A stretch of DNA of 64,000 bases from Leguminivora glycinivorella (GCF_023078275.1 NC_062980.1:4762401-4826400), one strand, 5' to 3'; positions 34,800-46,753 are shown, numbered from the stretch's first letter. Notes: generated by a model not told the origin, from the sequence alone. Program-made: numbers and translations.

Positions 34800-35365
34800 G
34801 AACGGAACTCTAACCAGGGGCGGCTCACTCTTCATCAGCAGTTCCACTGCACCAAATGTCACTGTTCTGGACGTAAGTGCATGCTGTTCTTATAAAAATA
34901 CCAAAGTCACTATAAGTGTGCCGTTCAGATTTGAGGAGTTCCGTTCTGACCATCATTAGCAGTTCCACTGCACCAAATGTCACTGTTCTGGACATAAGTG
35001 CATGCTGTTCTTATAAAAATACCAAAGTCACTATAAGTGTGCCGTTCAGATTTGAGGAGTTCCATTCTGACCATCATAAGGAGTTCCACTGCACCAAATG
35101 TCACTGTTCCGTACGTAAATGCATGATGTTCCTTTAAAAACACAAAAATCACCATATGTATGCCTTTCAGATTTGAGAAGTTCCCTCGATTTCTCCAGGA
35201 TCCCACCACCAGAACTGGGACCAATTTGTATGCATATACATTCAATCAAAAAAAATTTTTTTCAAAATCGGTCCAGTAACGACGGAGACATCGAGGAACA
35301 AACATTAAAAAAAAAATACAGACGAATTGAGAACCCCTTCCTTTGAGATTTGGAAGGCGGTTAAA
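34800..35365 (+). repeat. Second copy of the 120-bp tandem array with its tail
   Basis: About three units, as in 1-371, followed by the tail 'ttccctcgatttctcc' to 'gaaggcggttaaaaa'. The terminal '..gggttaaaaa' block seen at 765 is missing here. Confidence 0.75.
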
Positions 35366-35613
35366 AATAGAAATAAGTACATGATTAATTAATTATATAA
35401 AATTACGAAATGTGTCGTACAGTAAACGGCGATAAAGAATGTTAAGGTAGATTAACGTTACATACCTTAGCAAGAAAGAGACAACGCACGACGAAGACTA
35501 AAAACCGATGTGCAATCGCTATGGCCGAATACAATAAAAATATATTAAATATATTATTATAAGAGTATATTTCTCTACAATAATAAATTCATTCACAATA
35601 CTGTTTTCAACCT

Positions 35614-35734
35614 GGGGCCCGTTTCTCGAAAGGTACAAGCCTTGTATTACAAGTGCGCGAACTGTCAAATCATATGGATGTCATGGAAACACACTTGTAA
35701 TACAAGGCTTGTACCTTTCGGGAAACGGGCCACT
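35614..35734. mobile_element. Hairpin MITE, 'acaagccttgtattacaagt' family
   Basis: Same ends as 25889-26014, with the loop in the other orientation. Flanked by 'ggggcccg' and 'cgggccac'. Confidence 0.8.
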
Positions 35735-35758
35735 GGTATGCCGAGGGATAAACATGTC

Positions 35759-35897
35759 TGGCCCCGTAGCCGAATGGCATTTCTACGACGCTAAACGCTA
35801 CCGAAACGCCGCAGAAATGTAGTCTGGCACTGTCGCGTCAATACGCAAGAGATATTATCGTGAGCGTTTCGTGAGCGTTTGTGCATTCGGCTACGGA
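35759..35897 (+). mobile_element. MITE, 'gtagccgaatggca' family
   Basis: 'ggccccgtagccgaatggca' to 'tgcattcggctacgg'; inverted ends. Only 25 bp from the preceding MITE. Confidence 0.8.
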
Positions 35898-36448
35898 CAC
35901 TGGAGAGAACATATGTCCTTGGTAACTCAGATGGGCCTTCAAGTAGCTTGCTAATGCAACCCACTCTCTGTAATTGCTTGCAACATGCATTTCCCCATTA
36001 GGCTGATTGTGTGCTGTCCTCACCTTTACTTAGTCTGCAATTGAACTAACCAGTTGTTTCCCACTGGACTTGGACGCGCATTTCAAACTTAATAAATTCA
36101 TTATCAAGGTTTTCACACTTTGTTTAACAAATTAGAGAAAAGTAATTACGAAAATAGAACCTACCGAGAACAGACAATAATATCACTATATAATTTACCA
36201 CTCCACTCCGCCACAAAGATAATTTTATATAGGAATGTCACAACTTGTGCCAGAGATGCCAATATTTATAGACGGTACAAAGTTGGTTTTAGAATCAAGA
36301 AATTACAACAATTGGAACACTCGCAATATTGTTGAAAAATCTACATTATGTATACGTTCCCAAAGAGTAGAAGAATTTTTTTTGAAGTAAGTTTTGATCA
36401 ATCATTAATATTTTTAGACATAAATCTAATTATATTTTGTTTTCACAG

Positions 36449-36583
36449 ATCAAACTTATCAATGCGTTTCACTATGACTGATAACGCGCTGCTCCAGATG
36501 GGGGATCTCCCGCTGCTAGCTTTCAAAAACAGACGCAAACCAGTCGACGAGGAGACGTTTAGAACAGAACTGGGAGAGCTCAG
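36449..36583 (+). CDS. NIT-like receptor guanylate cyclase, sensor exon 2
   Basis: Acceptor 'tttgttttcacag', donor CAG|gtaagg. The first base completes the split Arg codon. It encodes S-N-L-S-M-R-F-T-M-T-D-N-A-L-L-Q-M-G, then a run with P-L-L-A-F-K-N-R-R-K-P-V-D and E-T-F-R-T-E-L-G-E-L. N-L-S is a possible glycosylation site. R-x-x-L-x-x-x-Y/F spacing typical of NIT helix 1-2 loops is plausible but not exact. Frame and phase agree with both neighbours. Confidence 0.85.
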
Positions 36584-36808
36584 GTAAGGTCCCTCTACTC
36601 GTGTTCCTGTTGGTGAGTAAGGTTGCCAGAACGCAATGAGGTGTGGTGTGTTATCCGTTGGTGACGTCCATGTCTCCTCTGTCATATTTGCAGATGTCCA
36701 TAGTCTACGATGACTGCTTATCAATGTATTTAACTATGATGTCATCACTATGAGACCGTACCAGGCCTACGTCACTCTCTCGCGGTCGCGCGTTAAGTAC
36801 CTACACAC

Positions 36809-37388
36809 CAGTGTTGTCACATCTACCTATTTATAGGTAGATCTACCTATTTTGCCTCCCGTCTACCTGTCTACCTATTTCGGTCCTAAATCTACCTATT
36901 TTCTAAAATATTACTATTGTAGAAAATTCTCCATGCGTGTTACGAAATTAAGTTTTACCTGTCTTATAATTACAGCATTTTACTTAAATCGGAACGTGTT
37001 TAGTGAATAATCTGTGGATGTCAGCTTGAAAATCTTGATGTTTGACAGTTTTGACACTGACAGCCTGGTAGTGACAGTGACAGTGTCATTTGACAATGAC
37101 ATGACACTGACACTTCTGACAGCCTGACAGTGGCAGCTCTCGGAGACGCTAGCTTGTGTTTAAAATATTTTAACAAAAACATGTATAAACACCATAAAGA
37201 ACTCACCAAGTAAACCAATAAATATATTTTTAATAGTTTAGAAGCATTTTTAATCATTAAAACTGGACTTACCTTAGATGGTATTAAAACAGGTAGATCT
37301 ACCTATTTTTCGTTTCTAAGTCTACCAGTTTCTACCTATTTTTTCACCCTGGTCTACCATTTTGTTCAAATTGTATGTGACAACACTG
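36809..37388. mobile_element. hAT-like non-autonomous transposon with 8-bp duplication
   Basis: 580 bp with ends CAGTGTTGTCAC and GTGACAACACTG (12-bp perfect inverted repeat), flanked by CTACACAC at 36801-36808 and 37389-37396. CAGTG termini and an 8-bp target duplication identify the hAT superfamily. Both ends are packed with 'tctacctatttt' subterminal motifs, likely transposase binding sites. No transposase. Confidence 0.93.
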
Positions 37389-37499
37389 CTACACACTAGC
37401 CGTTCATTCGAATGAACAAGTGGCCGAGGGGCGCCACGTGCCCGCCTGTGTAGTCGCGTGGCACGTACCTACTATTCTTCTAAGTTTTACGTAGTAACT

Positions 37500-37805
37500 T
37501 GTATTAGCAAAGAGGATCGAGTTCCTAGAGAGTTACTGCCAAAGAAAAATATGTAGTCGCAGTACATAGACTGCCATCTCTCGACACAGGCTTAAAACTT
37601 TTGAACCTCAGTTTTGACAATTTGGCCCATATTCTTAGCTTGATATGTGTTAAAATGTCAAATATTAATATTAGCGCCATCTAGTCGAGAGTGCCCTAAA
37701 GGTGTATCGCCATCTAGCCCGCCGTACCTTTTTCTCTATGGTTCCGAGGTACGTTTTTTCTTAGACTTTATCTATCTATACGGAGTTACATATGTCTTTG
37801 GTATT
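37500..37805 (+). repeat. Dispersed repeat family ('attagcgccatctagtcgag')
   Basis: Runs from 'agcaaagaggatcgag' to 'cggagttacatatgtctttg'. Other copies are at 59430-59880 (interrupted by a MITE) and 58322-58480 plus 58625-58710 (reversed). No protein. Confidence 0.75.
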
Positions 37806-38068
37806 AGTTAAATAAAGTGTAGGTATTTGTCGTTTTGCGGGCAAGTGAAGGATCTGTTACGTTAGTAACTTATTAATAATCTGTGACCGTACCCAATAGA
37901 CGCCTCCAACTACAGAGGTGTCCTACATTAAGACTTGAAGCAAACTGTTGAGCACTCGCCACCTAAGGGTTGATACAGACCAGACGGCCTGCCACCCAAG
38001 TGAAACTTGTATTAAAACTGCACGCTGAAGTAATTTTTGTTTAAAGTGAAGAAATTTTTGCGCTTTTA

Positions 38069-38300
38069 GGCACTGGTCCCACTGCGAGCTAGTAAGCTAT
38101 GAGCTATCGGCTATAAAAAGGAACAAAAGATAATCACTCCCGTGTAAATAAATTAGACACGGCGATGTTTATAGTTACTCACCCGGCGGTGAGCTATTAA
38201 AATCGCCGTGTCTCTTTTATTTGCACGGGAGTGCTTATCTTTTGTTCTTTTTTTATAGCCGATAGCTCATAGCTTACTAGCTCACGGTGGGACCAGTGCC
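38069..38300. mobile_element. PIF/Harbinger-like MITE, GGCACTGGTCCCAC ends
   Basis: 232 bp with long inverted ends (GGCACTGGTCCCAC..., then 'agctagtaagctatgagcta') and TTA at both flanks (38066-38068 and 38301-38303). A 3-bp TTA duplication is usual for PIF/Harbinger. Confidence 0.82.
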
Positions 38301-38470
38301 TTACTACTGACAACATAAGTGTTATTTTTGAAGTGAAACTTCTAATGCGACTTACAACTGACAGCGCGTAACACTCAGTCATTGTTACTTCACTCAGCGC
38401 GTAACATTCTGTCTCAACTTGACTCACTCATTCCACATTCCATTCATTTACTTATTCACTCAGTCAGTGA

Positions 38471-38630
38471 CAGGCCCCGTAGCCGAATGGCATTTCTCCG
38501 ACGCCAAACGAAAGCGATACGCCGCTGGCTCTGTCGCGCCAATACGCAAGCGCGATAGAGATAGATATCTACTAGCGCTTCGTTTCGTGAGCGTTTCGTG
38601 AGCGATTGTGCCATTCGGCTAGCCACCCAG
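38471..38630 (+). mobile_element. MITE, 'gtagccgaatggca' family, copy identical to 23637-23796
   Basis: 160 bp, no difference seen from the copy 14.8 kb upstream, including internal 'gagatagatatctactagcg'. This suggests recent activity or gene conversion. Confidence 0.8.
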
Positions 38631-39940
38631 GACAGAATGCCCAGAATGGTTTTGAATGGTGGAGTGGAATGTGTGCGTTTTATTAGATCAAGTGCAAAAT
38701 TTAAGTCTAAAATACTATATTTGATCTCTCCATCTTTAAACCTTAAGTAACTATTTAATTAAAATTCACCTTCAAAAACTTGTTTCTGAGAGATTAAAGT
38801 AAAATTAAAGTAAGATTCAAGTTTATATTAGGTATTATAATTGGTGGTCCGTAGCTGTCTAAATCTTCATTAAAATGTTACCCTCGGGAAATATACAGAC
38901 TACTAGGCATTTGGAAAGTATAAAAACTCTAATAATTTCTTATTCCCACATAGTTGATAGATGGTAAAAGCAGTTTTTTATACGGGTATACTTTTTTCCG
39001 ATATTTCTCGACCTAATATTAATCGACCAGAATCAGCATTCGAAAGTGCTTCATATCAAAATCAGAGCTATCCATCTATCTCCAATATTGCATCACAGAC
39101 AGAAAAAAAACAGTAACTAAGAAATAGGACTGAAATCCACAAACAATTTAATTGTAAAAACAAAGGACACTTAGGTTCAACGGCGGAATCAATTAAGCGA
39201 ATAGCAATCAATCGTCATTTGTTTTTCATTAAATAGTAAATCTGTATCAGTGTTCAGGTGGGGAAAATACTGAGACAGTTGTTGAATTAATTGTTAGGTA
39301 GACTTTATTGCGTTTCGCTAAGATTTTAGAAGAGAAAGCGGATGATTGTGTGAGAAAACATTTTCGAGCACTCATGCATCATTTGTATGTCAATCAATAA
39401 ACATAATTAAATATTTTAACCGACTTTTAAATATGAAAACTTCAAATTAACCGGATTGAATTTCAACAACCAAGGCGTCATCAACACTCACCAAGTGACT
39501 TCTAAGAACAACTAAGAATAGTATGTGTAATAGCACTAATAGCATAATTAAGAGATTCGTATTCGCAAATTGTTCTTAGGGCATCGCAAAGTGGCGCCGT
39601 TCGCACGAAGGAAAAATAGTATGAACACAGATATAGGAAGTAAAGTCCGATCTGGGGCCTATTGCATAACAATTTTATTTACAACTCATGTTACAAGCGG
39701 TGACCCCATCCAGTTACTTTTATAAAAAAGAGAATTCCACCTGGAATACAATATGTCAATTGTCATATATTTAATAGGCCCCTGGACATGATCAATGCAA
39801 GCCAGTCGCAAGTTCTTCAAACACACTTGTAGATGGATTAGGGTTACAAATAGAAAAAAAAGCAAATTTTTTTTTTAGAATTATGAAAAAACAGAACATG
39901 AAAAAAACCGAGCACCATTGTTTTTTTTTTCTAAATATGG
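38631..39940. other. AT-rich intron DNA, no exon seen
   Basis: Nothing recognisable on either strand. Confidence 0.4.
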
Positions 39941-40175
39941 TTTTTTTTTTTTTTTTTTTTTATTATAAACTGGCCAGTGATTGACCTTAGTCGCACCTGA
40001 TGGAAAGTGACGACAAGGCCGAGGTTGTAGCTCACTGGTTCAGTAACAGCCTATTCACTCTTGACTTGAATTCACCCAGATTGTATTCGCCCGGGAATAC
40101 AGATGAGGGGAGCATGTTCCATTCCTTAGCAGTTCGCATTAGGAAAGAAGAGGCAAACCTCTTCACCTTTCACTA
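39941..40175 (-). repeat. Dispersed retroposon ('cacctgatggaaagtga' family)
   Basis: Begins with a long T tract (poly-A on the minus strand) and contains 'cctgatggaaagtgacga', 'attcccgggcgaatac' (complement) and 'tgttccattccttagcag'. The orientation is set by the T tract. Confidence 0.5.
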
Positions 40176-40995
40176 ACAAAAACGTACATTTATAACATTC
40201 AGTATACAAACGTTTATTGGGGAATCCCCGATACGGCGTGCAGCGTGGAGAGGCGTTGGTGTTGCTAACAGTAAATACTTAGTGATAACTACCAACTACA
40301 GATTTCGTAAATGTACTTTTATAGGACCAGAAATCAAAGTTGTTTGATTAAATTCGTTTAATAGTTAACATTAAGTCTAAAAAACCGAATAAAAGTTTTA
40401 ACTACTTTGCAAATTTTGAGATTGAGTACTTTAGAAAAAAAAACATACTCCAGGAAAAAAACTGTTTTATTTTCATGTTTTTTTTTTTTTCAAGCCAGAA
40501 AAAAAACCGTTTATTTGCAACCCTAAGATGGATGCTCCTGGGCTATTGCGCAATACACGCGCCGACTGTACTTATACAATTACTTGAAAAGACAAGTTTT
40601 AAGGTTGGAATCTTGAGAAATTACTTAACTAATGAATGTTCAGTTTGCATCCATCATGTCCGTCTAAACTTTTCTGTCGTGGCATCTTCAATCAAAGTTA
40701 GAGAAGTACTTCAACTATAATCTACTTGAGTTTTCTAATTTTATTATTCTCCATAAGTGACGTGATTTTCCAGGGCTATTGAACTGTTTTTTTTTATTAT
40801 GTTAGCAAATTAGAAACGAGTGGGTAAAATCAATGGTGCATTACAGTCAATAGTTTTAAAACCAATAGTCATTTGTTTTCTTCTTCTTTGTTGTATCCTC
40901 ATGGCTGAGGGACGTGAAGAATATGGACACTCTTCACCAGTTGTATCCACGCCACTCGATCCTGGGCCCGGTGCATGCTAGCCTGCAAAGTGGTC
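40176..40995. other. Intron DNA, no exon seen
   Basis: T-rich tracts around 40475. 40900-40995 looks like a LINE-derived target sequence ('gctgagggacgtgaagaat') that continues at 41519 beyond the inserted element. Confidence 0.4.
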
Positions 40996-41003
40996 TTTGT
41001 CAC

Positions 41004-41518
41004 TAGGCTTGTGTCGTTCACGAACTATGAACTGTTAGGAATAAAATCCCATCAATGACCGAAATGAACTGAATCTTTCCAGGCTCTGAGATTCGGTCTT
41101 TGCTCATTTAGTTCAGTATAGGATCGGCGAGCGCGAGCGATTTGGATCGAGAACGAGCGTGTGACTGCGCCGACCGAGAGCGAGAGCTACTTAGCAGAGC
41201 AACAAAAAAAGTCAAGTTTTCATATTAGACTTCGGTTACTTGTGTTGTACCGACCCCACATAACGTGGGATAAGGGTAGGAGGAAGAAGAAGAAGACTTC
41301 GGTTACTTACAACCTTTCGGCCCGGAATGTTACTATCTGTGGACTATACGTATAATTTTGACACTATTCAGTCCCATTCGTTCTGATCTTTCCGACCGCA
41401 GTGGTCGCTGGTCTGGCTGAACTAAATGAGCAAAAGACCTGAAAGAGCGAACTAGTTCATGGGAGCGATTGAACGAGATCGGAGCGCTCCGATCAACGAA
41501 CTAAACGGCACAAGCCTA
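41004..41518. mobile_element. hAT-like MITE with 8-bp duplication, carrying a nested insertion
   Basis: Ends TAGGCTTGTGTCGTT and AACGGCACAAGCCTA. Flanked by TTTGTCAC at 40996-41003 and 41519-41526. No transposase. It contains the nested retroposed fragment at 41242-41293. Confidence 0.88.
41242..41293 (+). mobile_element. Very short 5'-truncated LINE tail with 15-bp duplication
   Basis: 52 bp containing 'ccccacataacgtgggataa' and ending in a 'gaagaagaa' tail, flanked by AGACTTCGGTTACTT at 41227-41241 and 41294-41308. A clear target-primed retroposition scar. Confidence 0.88.
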
Positions 41519-42082
41519 TTTGTCACAGACGTTATTCTGTCTACCCAAATACCTCTAGTGCCCATGCTTCCACTTCTGCGCTTCCTTGCCATGCGTACCG
41601 TGATTGTATTTGTTTTACAAGGGGGCAAACTTGTTTAACCGCTCGTGCCAATATTGGTACCCGAGCAATCGAAAGATTCCAATATTGAACTTTGAGCATA
41701 GCGAGGGTATCAAGTCACGTAGGTTAAATAAAATTTGCCACCGAGTGAAACACAATTTTTTTAAACACACCAGCACGAACAAAATACTGACTATAACAGA
41801 TCAAACTAAATCAACTCCAACAACAATCTATTCAAAATAAATTATTTTTCGGTAAAGTCTACCAGCCAGCTCAAGGCATCAAGTTAAAATTTGTATGAAA
41901 TTACTTTGCACTCTTGTGGATAAATTGCAATTTTGCTATCTGTTTTCGAGTAGCAAAGTCTTAAGCCTTTACCAGAATGGTGTGGTGAAAATATAATTTT
42001 GGTTTCATTTGAGGAGGAAGTTTGATTGGTAACCAGTTAATTTTGAAAGAATAGAACAATCCCAAAAAAAGGGCATTACATG

Positions 42083-42402
42083 TGCAATTCCCGAAAAGTT
42101 TGTACATTTGGATCACGTCTCCGATTTGGATAAAAATTGGTAGGATGATAGAGTCCATGATGCTGAGCAAGATCCACTAGGTTTCCCAAAATGTCCTAGG
42201 TTGATTGTATAAAACTTTCCTTTTTTGTTACCGAAAATGTATAGAAATCTGGTAACTAAAAAGGAAAGTTTCAAACAATCAACCTATGGACATTTTGGGA
42301 AACCTAGTTGATCTTGCTCAGCATCATGGACTCTATCATCCTACCAATTTTTATCCAAATCGGAGACGTGATCCAAATGTACCAGTTTTTCGGGAATGCG
42401 TC
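42083..42402. mobile_element. 320-bp hairpin MITE
   Basis: The arms are about 140 bp and nearly perfectly complementary ('gatcacgtctccgatttgga', 'tccatgatgctgagcaagat'). A loop of about 35 bp ('gttaccgaaaatgtatag') lies near 42230. Confidence 0.85.
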
Positions 42403-42724
42403 ATCCTTACTTTTAAATTCTACTGTGTCCCGTCGACTGCACTTATGATAATACATACATAGTTATAATATGTACCATAATAAAATATACATTGTACCTA
42501 CAACTACCATTCATCGTTTTCTTTCCACTATCATTTATGGTAACCACTCCCTCAAAGTGCAAGGTAAAGACCCAACCAAGGTTACCTGACGGGTTTTTAA
42601 TACCCCTAATGGATATAATCTGTCACGCCCTGTCATATAATGGCATTTGTTATAGTTTTTATCACTTTTATAATCCCTTAAGAGTATCATCGCGGGAATG
42701 TGTATTTATAAACACCTACACATA

Positions 42725-42975
42725 ACACAGTATAATAAAGAGTACTAACGTACAGTATGGCCACTCCCGCTCCCCGCTGAAAGTGTCGTCCACCCCCTCT
42801 TGGTTACCTCACAATTACCGCATGTCAAAAACGCGAACAAGTCGACCTGTCATATTTCACTCATACAAGCATAGTACGCGTTCACCTACACGAGCTTAGA
42901 CTGTGTGCTAGGAACGCGCCTATTTCATGTATTTGATCGCCAGTGTCCGAGGTGTGACATAGTGTGGCCTGGTTG
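42725..42975 (+). repeat. Dispersed repeat ('agtatggccactcccgctcc'), copy 1
   Basis: About 90% identical by eye to 46285-46530. Contains 'cgcgttcacctacacgagct'. Not a gene of this window. Confidence 0.7.
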
Positions 42976-43111
42976 GAGCGGAGCGTTTAGTGGGGCATGT
43001 AACGGGGCCGGCGAGCGTACACCCAAGCGTCAACTCAGGACTCTTGTATTCTAAACAGATTGTTTTCATATTCAAAAGCATAACACGCTATTTTAAGTAT
43101 TACAAAAAAAA

Positions 43112-43316
43112 TATAGGGCATTCTTACACATATTGACTGAGTCCCACGGTAAGCTCAAGGTGGCTTGCGTTGCAGGTATTCAGACAACGATATAATATAT
43201 AACAAATATCTGTGCTCATCACACAAATAAATGCCCTTACCGGAATTCGAACCCATTGACCGCGGCGTAGCAGGCACGGTCACTACGCGCTAGGCCATAG
43301 CCATATCGGTCGTCAA
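43112..43316 (-). repeat. tRNA-derived SINE
   Basis: Reversed: B-box 'ggaattcgaaccca', then 'gaccgcggcgtagcaggcac'. Family of 60629-60870, somewhat diverged. Confidence 0.8.
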
Positions 43317-43429
43317 AAATGATTGTTGATGAGAACGTTTCATTAAGTATATAAAAAAAAGGATAAACAGACACACACACTTTCCCATTGATAATATTAC
43401 TTAGTATGGATTATTTTTTTTATTATTAA

Positions 43430-43663
43430 CTAGCTTTTTAACGCGGCTTCGCCCGCGTACTAATCTAATTTTATTTTCCCATACAAACTTCGACCCCCAT
43501 TTCACCCTCTCATGGGGTGAATTTTGAAAAATCCTTTCTTAGTGCTCCTCTATACCTTATAAGGAACCTACGTGCCAAATTTGGAATCTCTAGGACCAGC
43601 GGTTTCGACTGTGCGTTGATATGTCAATCAGTCAGTCAGTTTCTTCTTTTATATATTTAGAAG
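43430..43663 (+). repeat. Dispersed repeat, sister of 33561-33797
   Basis: 'ctagctttttaacgcggctt' to 'cagtcagtcagtttcttctt' and 'tatatattta'. Confidence 0.7.
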
Positions 43664-45132
43664 ATTGCTTCAAAATAAACCTAAAATAACAAACGTTCGT
43701 TTTTCTATTTCTGTCTACCTAAGTACAGTCATTTCAATCAAGTCTTAACACATTTGGAAAAAGAAAAGGCCTATTAAATATAAACGAGTCTTGCCTCTCA
43801 TTCATGTTCGACAATACCTACTCCATAAAAGATACATAATAGATTTTATTGAGAATTTATTACTGCAACCGTAAAAACGAAACAGGTATATAATCTCCGG
43901 GCGTGTTATGAGGTCGGTAATTTTATGGAAATGTTGCTTTGTTTCTATCAGCGAGATTGAATCGTGAAAGGCGTCTATTTGTGCCTATATTTAGCAAAAG
44001 GTAAGTACCTGCCTAGTAATAGTCTCATATTTGTTGGGGTCTGTTGTTTAACCGCACGTGCCAATATTGTTACTTGAGCAAGCGAAAGATTCCAATATTG
44101 AACCGCGAGCATAGCGAGTTTATATTACAGTTGTTTAAAAACTGCCAAAGTAACCTCAGATTTTCCTGAAACAATCCCGTTTTATTACTGTTTCTTTATA
44201 TGTAATAAACCCAACTCAAAGCATTAACACCTAACAGTCGAAAATGCGAAGGTCTAAGCTAGTTAAATAAATGTAATACAAACTTACCAAGTTACGACTC
44301 GTCTTTGCCGCGGATAAGACATATAATGTAGGAACCTAACGCTACAACATCTATTAATTAAATCTGTGAAAGTTCAGGACATAACATACATATGGCGATA
44401 CTTTATCGTACTAGTGAGAGAACTGGTACTTTATGTGTCTATGTCGAAAACCGTGTGACGAAAACCGTCGCTTCGGTCTTCTTTGGTCGTGTTTTAATTT
44501 ATGAGTGGCGACCAACGACGTTTATATTTCTAACTTCCTCTTTTCCGTATTTCTATCGTAATATTCTAGTATTCTGTGACAGTACCTAGGTACCTATAAA
44601 TATAAAATTTGACACTGACGGATTCGCTAGGTAATTACTACGAAAACTACCTTACCTTACAATTTTATCTTCCTTCTACTGATATTAGTAAAAACATTGT
44701 ATGTGCTGTATGTCGAGTACGAGAAAGATTGAAAACAAAAATACACATAAATACGGGGTGTCCGAAAATTACGTTGACAAAGAATAGGGAAATATTGAAG
44801 TAAACCAAAATATCGAAGTTACCGAAAATATTTTTTGAGCCTATATATATATATATATATATTGTACATTTCTACCTTCACCATGGATATTTCAACAGCA
44901 TTCATGTCCATTTCGCAAGGTTTGCAATTTGGTCTACATTGTGTAAAGACATTTTTTTTCAGATTCATAAGCTCAATACGTTTCACCCTACTTACGTAAA
45001 TTCACCTAACGGAAAACTATAAATTAAATAGATTTTAATCAATCTTAAAACCCTAGCCCGTTTATTGATTACAAAAATTAGGATATTTTACAAGCTATAC
45101 GTGCAATAAGTTACACGAAAGTCATACTAGAG
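43664..45132. other. AT-rich intron DNA
   Basis: No exon seen. It includes a (TA)n run near 44842-44862 and a 'cggggtgtccgaaaattacg' word at 44754 that could be a MITE end. Confidence 0.4.
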
Positions 45133-45298
45133 GTCATGCGCGGATCCAGGGGGGGGTCATGGGGGTCATGACCCCCCCCTGGAGCTTATTAAGTTGGCCA
45201 TACAAATAGACCACGTGACCCCCCCTTGGGGCCCCGGGCCTTTACCACGTGACCCCCCCCCTGGGCACGAAGCTGGATCCGCGCCTGCTAGAGGTGCA
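45133..45298. mobile_element. Hairpin repeat with GCGCGGATCCAG ends, copy 1
   Basis: Ends 'gcgcggatccaggggg' and 'ctggatccgcgc'; the interior has repeated 'cacgtgacccccc'. Second copy at 49866-50011. Confidence 0.8.
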
Positions 45299-45625
45299 GC
45301 GGCATATCGTTGATTTTTTGTTCTAATATTTGCGTTTGTACTTCAAAGCCAAATGAGGATATTTTGAAGACGATTCGACTTATTTGGTCAAAAATTATTA
45401 AGGTTTCCGATTTTAATTTGTAGGACAATCATTTGTGTAAGACAGAAAAATTATACAAACATTTGTTAACGTATTTTTGGGCCTCCCTGTATGTCTTAAA
45501 ACAGTTAGGGATGTTGGGACCCTTATCATATAAATAGGTATTACCACACTCGTAACTCTATGTTTAGACTTTCGTTAGTATGTAGGTATAAGTATTTACT
45601 TTACGGTGTTATATTTACTCCACAG

Positions 45626-45754
45626 GGACAGCATATACACAGAGAAGTCCATGAATATGACGGACGTAGTGGAGTGGTACACAAACGCTAACGCAGCGCT
45701 GCTCAACCATCTCACTAAAGAAATTAAGGACACAGATAGCAGTACTATTTGGAG
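45626..45754 (+). CDS. NIT-like receptor guanylate cyclase, sensor exon 3
   Basis: Acceptor 'atttactccacag', donor AG|gtaagg. It encodes D-S-I-Y-T-E-K-S-M-N-M-T-D-V-V-E-W-Y-T-N-A-N-A-A-L-L-N-H-L plus a T-K-E-I-K-D-T-D segment. N-M-T is a possible glycosylation site. The Y-T-x-x-N/A-A-L-L pattern fits the repeated helical-bundle layout of NIT domains. Phase 1 in, phase 2 out, joining its neighbours with no frame change. Confidence 0.87.
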
Positions 45755-45871
45755 GTAAGGCATCTAACTGATGTGGCTCTATGGCCCAAAAATGTTCTTT
45801 GCCTTCGAAATAACACGCCACTTTTCCCAATCCTGCACCGATTCCCGCCAAGTGTTGACTAAAGTTGCGGT

Positions 45872-46138
45872 AGATAAATAAATAAATAAATATTGGGGAC
45901 ACCTTAGATCAACTTAGCCCAAACTAAGCAAAGCTTGTACTATGGGTGCTAAGCGACGATATACATACCTAAATAGATAAATATTATACATACTTACTTA
46001 TATACATAGAAAACAAAAACATCCATGACTATCTGTCCTCATCACATGCACAAATAAATGCCCTTACCTACCGGGATTCAAACCCAGGACCGCGGCTTAG
46101 CAAGCAGGGTCACTACCGACTGAGCCAGACCAGTCGTC
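45872..46138 (-). repeat. tRNA-derived SINE
   Basis: Reversed: 'gataaataaataaataaata' tail at the left, B-box 'gggattcaaaccca', A-box side 'actgagccagaccagtcg'. About 118 bases after the donor of the preceding exon. Confidence 0.85.
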
Positions 46139-46284
46139 AAAGTCGTCAAATCCGACGCAATACTACTGTCTCCGCAACGGTATCTAGAGTGTCCATAGTT
46201 TTTTGGTGCGTATTGAACAAATGCGGCAATGGAATGTGGATTGCTGGCAATTGTGTTGCCTGTGTAACAGCACCGTAGGTCAGC

Positions 46285-46530
46285 ACATCGGCATAGTATA
46301 ATAAAGAGTACTATCGTACAGTATGGCCACTCCCGCTCCCCGCTGAAAGTGCCGCCCACCCCCTCTCGGTTACCTCACAGTTACCGCCTGTCAAAAACGC
46401 GAACAGTCGACCTGTCATATCTCACTCATACAAGCATAGTACGCGTTCACCTACACGAGCTTAGAATGTGTGCTAGGAACGCGCCTCTTTCATATATTTG
46501 ATGGCCAGTGTCCGAGATGTGACATCGGAC
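46285..46530 (+). repeat. Dispersed repeat ('agtatggccactcccgctcc'), copy 2
   Basis: See 42725-42975. Confidence 0.7.
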
Positions 46531-46753
46531 TGTCTTCGGTCTTCAGCGTCAACCCTCTTCAGTTCTTCAGCGTCATGCTCTTCTATTGTTACGTGGCAAA
46601 ACCAACAAAAGTGAAATTTTGTTTTACCAATTTTGTTAGGCACCTAATAGATTCGATAATTATAAACCATACCTACTTAGTAAGATTTTTATGAAAATAA
46701 ATGTTCCAGTATGTCAACTAAGATTATCTATTGACACAGTAATTTTGTTCTAG

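Noticed and set aside
23579..38601. Arg-rich open frames sharing the same peptide at 23579-23767 and 38419-38601
   Set aside because: The shared peptide comes from the identical MITE copies; flanks differ and there is no start or splice evidence.
45615..45902. Minus-strand open frame of 95 codons
   Set aside because: It is the antisense of the sensor exon at 45626-45754 plus adjoining intron.
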